From positions 1,926,001 to 1,990,000 of the forward strand of contig WPIO01000001.1 in the NCBI GenBank assembly GCA_009760855.2: a stretch of 64,000 bases of DNA, given 5' to 3'. Positions 59,222 through 64,000 of this stretch are shown here, in pieces. Source of the stretch: Cristatella mucedo. Its lineage: Eukaryota > Bryozoa > Phylactolaemata > Cristatellidae. The position numbers and the translations under genes are program-made. Under the pieces are notes generated by a model that was not told the origin of the DNA, searched no databases, and worked only from the letters and a program-made list of their open reading frames with translations. Each line of letters opens with the position of its first letter. Positions within the stretch are counted from its first letter, which is position 1.

Positions 59222-59344
59222 GTAAGTCCGCCCCACGGCTGAGAGTCAGTTCTTCAGGGGCCGCAGAGAGACCTCGTGTCTGCGGAGCGTCTGCAGCGGT
59301 TCAGAACGCCACTTCATTCAACCCCCAGCAGCTCAGCGTCCCCA

Positions 59345-60605
59345 GCAGCTCATGCTGGCTTTAGCTCGGCGCTCTGAGCTCGGCGCAGCGGTCGGTGTTC
59401 AGCGAAAGCGCAGCGCTGGCTCGGCTCGGCGCCCTGAGCTCGGTGCGGCGGCGCTCAGCGAAAGGGCAGCACTCGGGGTTCGGTGCTCAGCGTGTGCAGG
59501 TTCTGGCGCGTCGGTCGGCGCGGATATCGGCACTGCTCTGTCGGCGCTGCGGCGTTCGGTTCGGCTCGGTCCGGCGAGGAGGTCGGCGCTCTGCGCAGAG
59601 CGCTGCGGCGGTCGGCGCTGAGCGGTCGGTGCTGAGCGGTCGGCGCTGCGGCAGTCGGCGCAGCTGCAGTCGGCGCTGCTCTGTCGGCGCTACGGCAGTC
59701 GGTTCGGTTCGGTCCGGCGCGGAGGTCGGCGCTCTGCGCAGGGCGCTGCTGCGGCGGTCGGCGCTGCTCGGTCGGCGCTACGGCGTTTGGTTCGGCTCGG
59801 TCCGGCGCGGAGGTCGGCGCTACGGCGTTTGGTTCGGCTCGGTCCGGCGCGGAGGTCGGCGCTACGGCGTTTGGTTCGGCTCGGTCCGGCGCGGAGGTCG
59901 GCGCTCTTCGCAGAGCGCTGCGGCAGTCGGCGCTGCTCGGTCGGCGCTGCGGCGGTCGGCGCTGAGCGGTCGGCGCTGCGGCGGTCGGCGCTGAGCGGTC
60001 GGTGCTGAGCGGTCGGCGCTGCGGCAGTCGGTGCAGCTGCGGCGTTCGGTTCGGTTCGGTCCGGCGCGGAGGTCGGCGCTCTTTGCAGAGCGCTGAGGCA
60101 GTCGGCACTGCGGCGGTCGGCGCTGCGGCGGTCGGCCCATGCAGCGGTCGGCGCTGCTGCGGCGGTTGGTGCTGAGCGGTCGGGGTTGGTGCTGCTCGGG
60201 CGCGCTGAGCGGTCGGCGCTGCTGCGGTCGGCGCTGCTCGGGCGGCGCTGAGCGGTCGGCGCTGCGGCAGTCGGCGCTGCAGCGGTCGGCGCTACGGCGG
60301 TCGGCACTTCGGCGGTCGGCGCTGCAGCGGTCGGCGCTGATCGGTCGGCGCTGCTCTCTCGGCGCTGCTCTCTCGGCGCTGCTCTCTCGGCACTGAGCGG
60401 TCGGCGCTGCGGCGGTCGGCGCTGACCGGTCGGGACTGAGCAGTCGGCGCTGTGGTTGGCTTATCGCTTGGTGGTCGGCGCTCGGCGAAAGCACTCGGCA
60501 CTTGGTACTTGGCTGAGTGCTCGGCAGGCAGCGCTCGGCGCTTGGTGCGAGGCGCTCGGCCCTCGGCCCACGGCGGTCAGTGCTCAGCACTAGCTTGTCA
60601 TGCTT
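59345..60605. repeat. CpG-rich minisatellite in the presumed first intron
   Basis: The core word GGTCGGCGCTG plus CGGC or AGC (about 12-15 bp) is repeated through about 1.2 kb. A higher-order unit of exactly 42 bp (starting GGTCGGCGCTACGGCGTTTG) is repeated three times at 59770-59895 with almost no change, and related longer units occur near 59530, 59690 and 60035. All frames on both strands are largely open (up to 242 codons), giving Arg/Ala/Ser or Pro/Thr/Arg-rich ORFs. I regard them as artefacts of the repeat. Confidence 0.9.
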
Positions 60606-61433
60606 TCACCCCTATGTGCCTGTCAGCTAGTCATCGTACAGATTGATTTCGGTCTTTAGGAGGTAGTTAGGGGCCAGCTCGTAGTTCTTTGCCGGAGCAT
60701 GTTAGCACGAATGTTGACAGCCCGTGATGATTCGATGAAGACGCAAACATGCTTTAAAGCGCCGCTGCTCCTGCGCATTGGCGTTGCCAAATTGTATGTG
60801 CCCAGCCGCTAAGAGGTGAAGGCTCGGTTAACTGTTTCTCCCGCAAAGTCCTGATTTGATTGGGCGGACACCTGCGGTACCACAGCTAGCTTGTGTGCTT
60901 GGCGGAGGCCATTCACTCTGGCTCAAGTGAATTGAAAAGAGTAGAAATTTCAAAAACATAAAATTGGAAAATTAAAATGGAAAATTGTTGAAAATAGTTA
61001 CACGCATCGGCTCTGAGATTAAATGTTCGGACAGGTTCGCCGTTAGTTGTTGTAGGGTCCTAGCTGTGCTTATGCCGGACGTTAGGCAGCACGCTAGTGG
61101 CTGCACGCTAGTGGCTGCACGCAAGGTTGCTGGTCATCAAAAAATATGTCCACTCAGCTCAGCTGGTCCCTGTCTCCGTAAACTGTGATGCTCTCGGATT
61201 GTGATTATTAGGTGTGCCATCTAATTAAGTTAGCTTGTTGAAAGAGGGTGTGACTGCCAACAGATTCATTCTACACCACGAAGAGCTAATCGATTATTAG
61301 TGCACCCGAGTACGTCACTGGCTGCTGCTGATGCTCGGGAAATCTTGGAGGTTCAAGCCGTCACTTCGTGAGGGGATGCACTCGCCAGCCCATCGCGCAG
61401 GCTCGTGCAAGCGGCCGATGCATGTGCAAGCAG

Positions 61434-61508
61434 CCGACCGAGTGCACCTGCGTCATGCTGACTCGCCACGTGTGGCGTAGTCGCTGTAGTCGCAAAAAAG
61501 CTGGCAAA
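61434..61508 (+). CDS. possible second exon of the 59.1-kb gene
   Basis: Between an AG (CATGTGCAAGCAG) and a consensus donor (GGCAAA/GTAAGT) lie 25 codons in phase 0, which is the phase left by the exon at 59123. It reads PTECTCVMLTRHVWRSRC and SRKKAGK. An upstream AG (ATCGCGCAG, 61400) is also in phase 0 and would add 11 codons (ARASGRCMCKQ). The acceptors lack a good pyrimidine tract, which is the weak point. Confidence 0.3.
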
Positions 61509-62955
61509 GTAAGTCTGTGTGCCGCCGAGCCGCGACGCGGCCTAGCTGCGTGCTTCTGCATCAGCGGCGAGGCAGCGGCGAGCCTCGGCCTCCTTGAGCT
61601 CTGAAAGCTCTTCCCAGTTCCCGCTCCTGCAATCGATGTCACCTCGGCCGCCGGCCCATCGTCCGAGCTTCCTAGTCGAAGGCGCTAGTGCACCGAGGCA
61701 GTCCGCCACCGCAAGGCAGTGCGCCACCACAAGGCAGTTCGCCGAGGCAGTCCGTGCGCCGAGGCAGTCTGCCCCCAGTCCGCCGCCTCCGCCGGGCACT
61801 GCCGCCGCCGGGCGCCGCCGCCTCCGCCGCTGTAGGGGGGAGGTGGGGGTCTGCCGTGCTCACACTGCAGGAAGCTGCAGCGTGTTTCTGTATGACTTCG
61901 AAATGGCACGCCTTACTCCAACGCCTTGTTGCTCGACGCGCGCTCGACCTTTCTGCGAGCCTTGGGGCGGGACGCATCTAGACGAGCGATACGGCATCGT
62001 TGTGGCATCCAAGCGAGGCGTGGCGCGATGCCAGACTGCGGAAGCATGCAGCCTTCTGTTTTTCTGCTCTTTCTGAAATCTGTTCTTCCTGAAAACAGCA
62101 GCAACAGAAAAGCGAGTCGTCGAGCGGCTCAGGCCTGAAAGCGAGCAGAGGACCCTCAGGTCTCTCGTTCGTGCGAGGCATTGCCATGTGACCGGAAATC
62201 GTGCGATCTCCTAATCCCAATCTGGTTTTGATCTCTTGATACTTGATCTCCGCCGACGATGCAGAAGACTTATCTCTGCCGAGGTAGCGGCGGCTTCTTC
62301 TTGGAACGATCGGCGAAAGGCGCAATCAGCCAAGCGATTAGCCGCAGCTCCGAGCGTGAGCTGTGAGCAGCGGCAACGGTGGCAACAGAGCTCGTCGGCG
62401 AATCCACGCCGACGGCTCGCTTGAAGGTGGCACGAACGGAGGCCAACGTTTGCCAACCGGGATGAGCTACGCACCGGCGCAAAGCCTAGAACACGGCGAA
62501 CAGGGAGATTTCCTCGGCTCGCATCAGGTCCGATTCATGCGACGATGCATTCGAACAGATGTTTTTGCACACACGTGCCACCAAAGAGCCACTCAGGCTG
62601 GAGCGATTTCCTTATCTCACTTCCGGGATCTAATGAGGGGGCAATGCCCTGTGTGATGCAGGAGGAGGAGGAGGAATGCCACCTGCAGGTGTAGCCGAGG
62701 CCTCGTGGCTTCGGCTGTTTCAGAGAAGCCAGCTCACGGAAAAATGTGCCACCGAGTTGTAAAACTCAGAGGTGTGGAATGAGCGTGAATCACTAAATTT
62801 TGTTGTGACCCACAAGATCGTGACCACGTTAGGCTGCACTGCCAGTGGAACGGCTCACCCAGGCAAACGACCAGTGAGTGGGCTTCCACTGATTTGTCTG
62901 TAATATAAAGTTGCCTGCATGTACACATATAAAAGTGAATATACATACATATATA
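61509..62955. other. GC-rich, no firm feature; short degenerate repeats at 61690-61780
   Basis: GAGGCAGTCCGCCACCGCAA-like units repeat four to five times at 61690-61780 and open a 160-codon plus ORF (61594-62076). A block at 62260-62360 after GCCGACGATGCAG reads KTYLCRGSGGFFLERSAKG but has no good donor. Nothing recognised. Confidence 0.35.
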
Positions 62956-62957
62956 TG

Positions 62958-62979
62958 TGTGTGTGTGTGAGTGTGTGTG

Positions 62980-63029
<50 letters not shown>

Positions 63030-63163
63030 TGCGTGCGCGTGTGCATGCATGTGTGTGCAAACAAATACACACATATAAACACAAATGTATACATAAATAT
63101 AAATATATAAATAAATATACATACATATATATACATAAACTATATATATATATATATATATAT

Positions 63164-63236
<73 letters not shown>
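62958..63236. repeat. (TG)n, then imperfect (CA)/(TA), then (TA)n
   Basis: (TG)n at 62958-63050, AAATACACACATATAAACAC words to 63135, and (TA)n at 63140-63236 with single interruptions. ORFs across it are artefacts, but one runs into the LINE below. Confidence 0.95.
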
Positions 63237-63237
<1 letters not shown>

Positions 63238-63242
<5 letters not shown>

Positions 63243-63670
63243 GCAAAGTTCTTACGCTGACTCACAAGGCCTGCGACGGCTTGGCTCCTTCATACCTAGC
63301 TGAACTGCTACATCAGTTTCAGCCTGTTCGCGCCCTCAGGTCCTGTGTGGACAATAAATTAGCTGTCCCATTCCTCCGCTTAAAGACAGTTGGCGAGAGA
63401 AGCTTTAGCTCTGCAGGTCGTAGACTGTGGAACTCGCTTCCACAATTCTTACGCAACGACATCTACTCTCCAACTGCCGACTATGGCTCATCTTTTTCAG
63501 CGGTCCTGAACTGCTACTTACATGCTACTCACTACCTCAACTGCTCTCCTAACTCTGCTATGCTTCCCACTTTCTCTTTGTTGCGTGAGACGAAGTCTGT
63601 TGGCTACCGAATGCGTACCGAAAGCCGCTTAGGCTGTGAGTGCGCTATACAAAACTCTCCTGCGTAACGC
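63238..63670 (+). mobile_element. LINE family B, RT C-terminus and 3' end, best preserved
   Basis: In one open frame: [60 protein letters not shown] and NSLPQFLRNDIYSPTADYGS, the L2/CR1-type C-terminal signature (KACDGLAPSYL, GERSF, LWNSLP). It ends near GGCTGTGAGTGCGCTATACA. It is 5'-truncated exactly at the (TA)n tract. Confidence 0.85.
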
Positions 63671-64000
63671 CCACATGGTCTTTATGACTTTGTGGAGTTA
63701 CTGACGGGGAGACATTCATTCCATTCCTTGTATGCAGTATGCATACTGTATATAGAAAGATCTACTGTAATGTATATAGGTGATAAAATAATGCATCCTG
63801 AAGGGTGTTTGCTGATGCTCCGAGCTCAGGGCGGCATTGTCCCTGAGCGCTCACAGCAGGCAGAGGCACCTGGTCGGCCCCCTAATATTCATACGCAGCC
63901 TCTCTATGGCGAGCACCATCGACGAGATAGTGTCACACTTCCGCTCGACGAGCAGCAGTCGAGTTCGGGTCGAATGAGCACTTATGATTTTGCTGTTAAT
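63671..64000. other. no recognised feature
   Basis: Mixed sequence to the window end with no coding or repeat match seen. Confidence 0.5.

Noticed and set aside
59395-60590. Arg/Ala/Ser and Pro/Thr/Arg-rich ORFs up to 242 codons
   Set aside because: Both strands and several frames are open because of the GC-rich repeat. Composition follows the repeat and not a protein.
61594-62076. 160-codon plus-strand ORF as a gene
   Set aside because: Its first half is opened by short GAGGCAGTCC-type repeats, the minus strand is open as well, and no domain is visible.

Overview
This window looks like nuclear DNA of an animal (metazoan). It has long spaces without genes, dense dinucleotide microsatellites, degenerate non-LTR retrotransposons of the L2/CR1 type, tRNA-derived SINEs in many copies, and a few short exon-like blocks bounded by GT-AG splice signals. 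There are no prokaryotic operons, ribosome binding sites or long intact ORFs. The longest ORFs are translations of (CT)n, (CA)n, (GA)n, GGTCGGCGCT-type or 16-bp repeats, and most other ORFs are chance openings. I cannot name the species. The LINE and SINE types point to an animal, and the repeat load is the kind often seen in aquatic invertebrates and some lower vertebrates, but that is only an inference.

Layout. 1-0.67 kb is the end of a CT-rich repeat that recurs at 55.0-55.8 kb. 0.7-16 kb is repeats (SINEs, LINE tails, palindromes) with two weak exon candidates (5.47 and 12.5 kb). 16.7 kb holds an exon candidate. 17.2-20.1 kb is an old LINE on the minus strand, with endonuclease through reverse transcriptase, carrying a nested insertion of another LINE tail. 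20.8-26.2 kb is a tandem segmental duplication; its second copy carries a decayed coding-like insert and a minisatellite of about 40 units that has almost no counterpart in the first copy. 27.3 and 31.9 kb hold exon candidates. 33.4-34.7 kb is a cluster of two SINEs and an RT fragment. 35-46 kb is mostly microsatellites and GC-rich single-copy-looking DNA with an exon candidate at 40.3 kb. 46.4-54.6 kb has the best gene evidence: plus-strand exons at 46.4, 49.8 and 50.1 kb join in compatible phase across a 3.3-kb and a 50-bp intron, and a further exon lies at 54.4 kb. 55.9-56.1 kb holds a broken Ty3/gypsy-like Gag fragment on the minus strand. 58.85-61.5 kb looks like the 5' end of another plus-strand gene: TATA box, 5' leader, initiator exon, and a first intron filled with a 1.2-kb CpG-rich minisatellite. 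The last kilobase is a (TG)n/(TA)n tract and the 3' end of a LINE.

How the parts relate. The plus-strand exons from 46 to 54.6 kb, and perhaps those further upstream, could belong to one large multi-exon gene, but I recognise no protein family in them and the upstream exons are not phase-linked. The mobile elements form a system: LINE family A ends in a hairpin followed by (ATT)n, and SINE family B carries nearly the same hairpin at its 3' end, as expected of a SINE that borrows a LINE's reverse transcriptase. Intervals not listed below hold nothing I can support.
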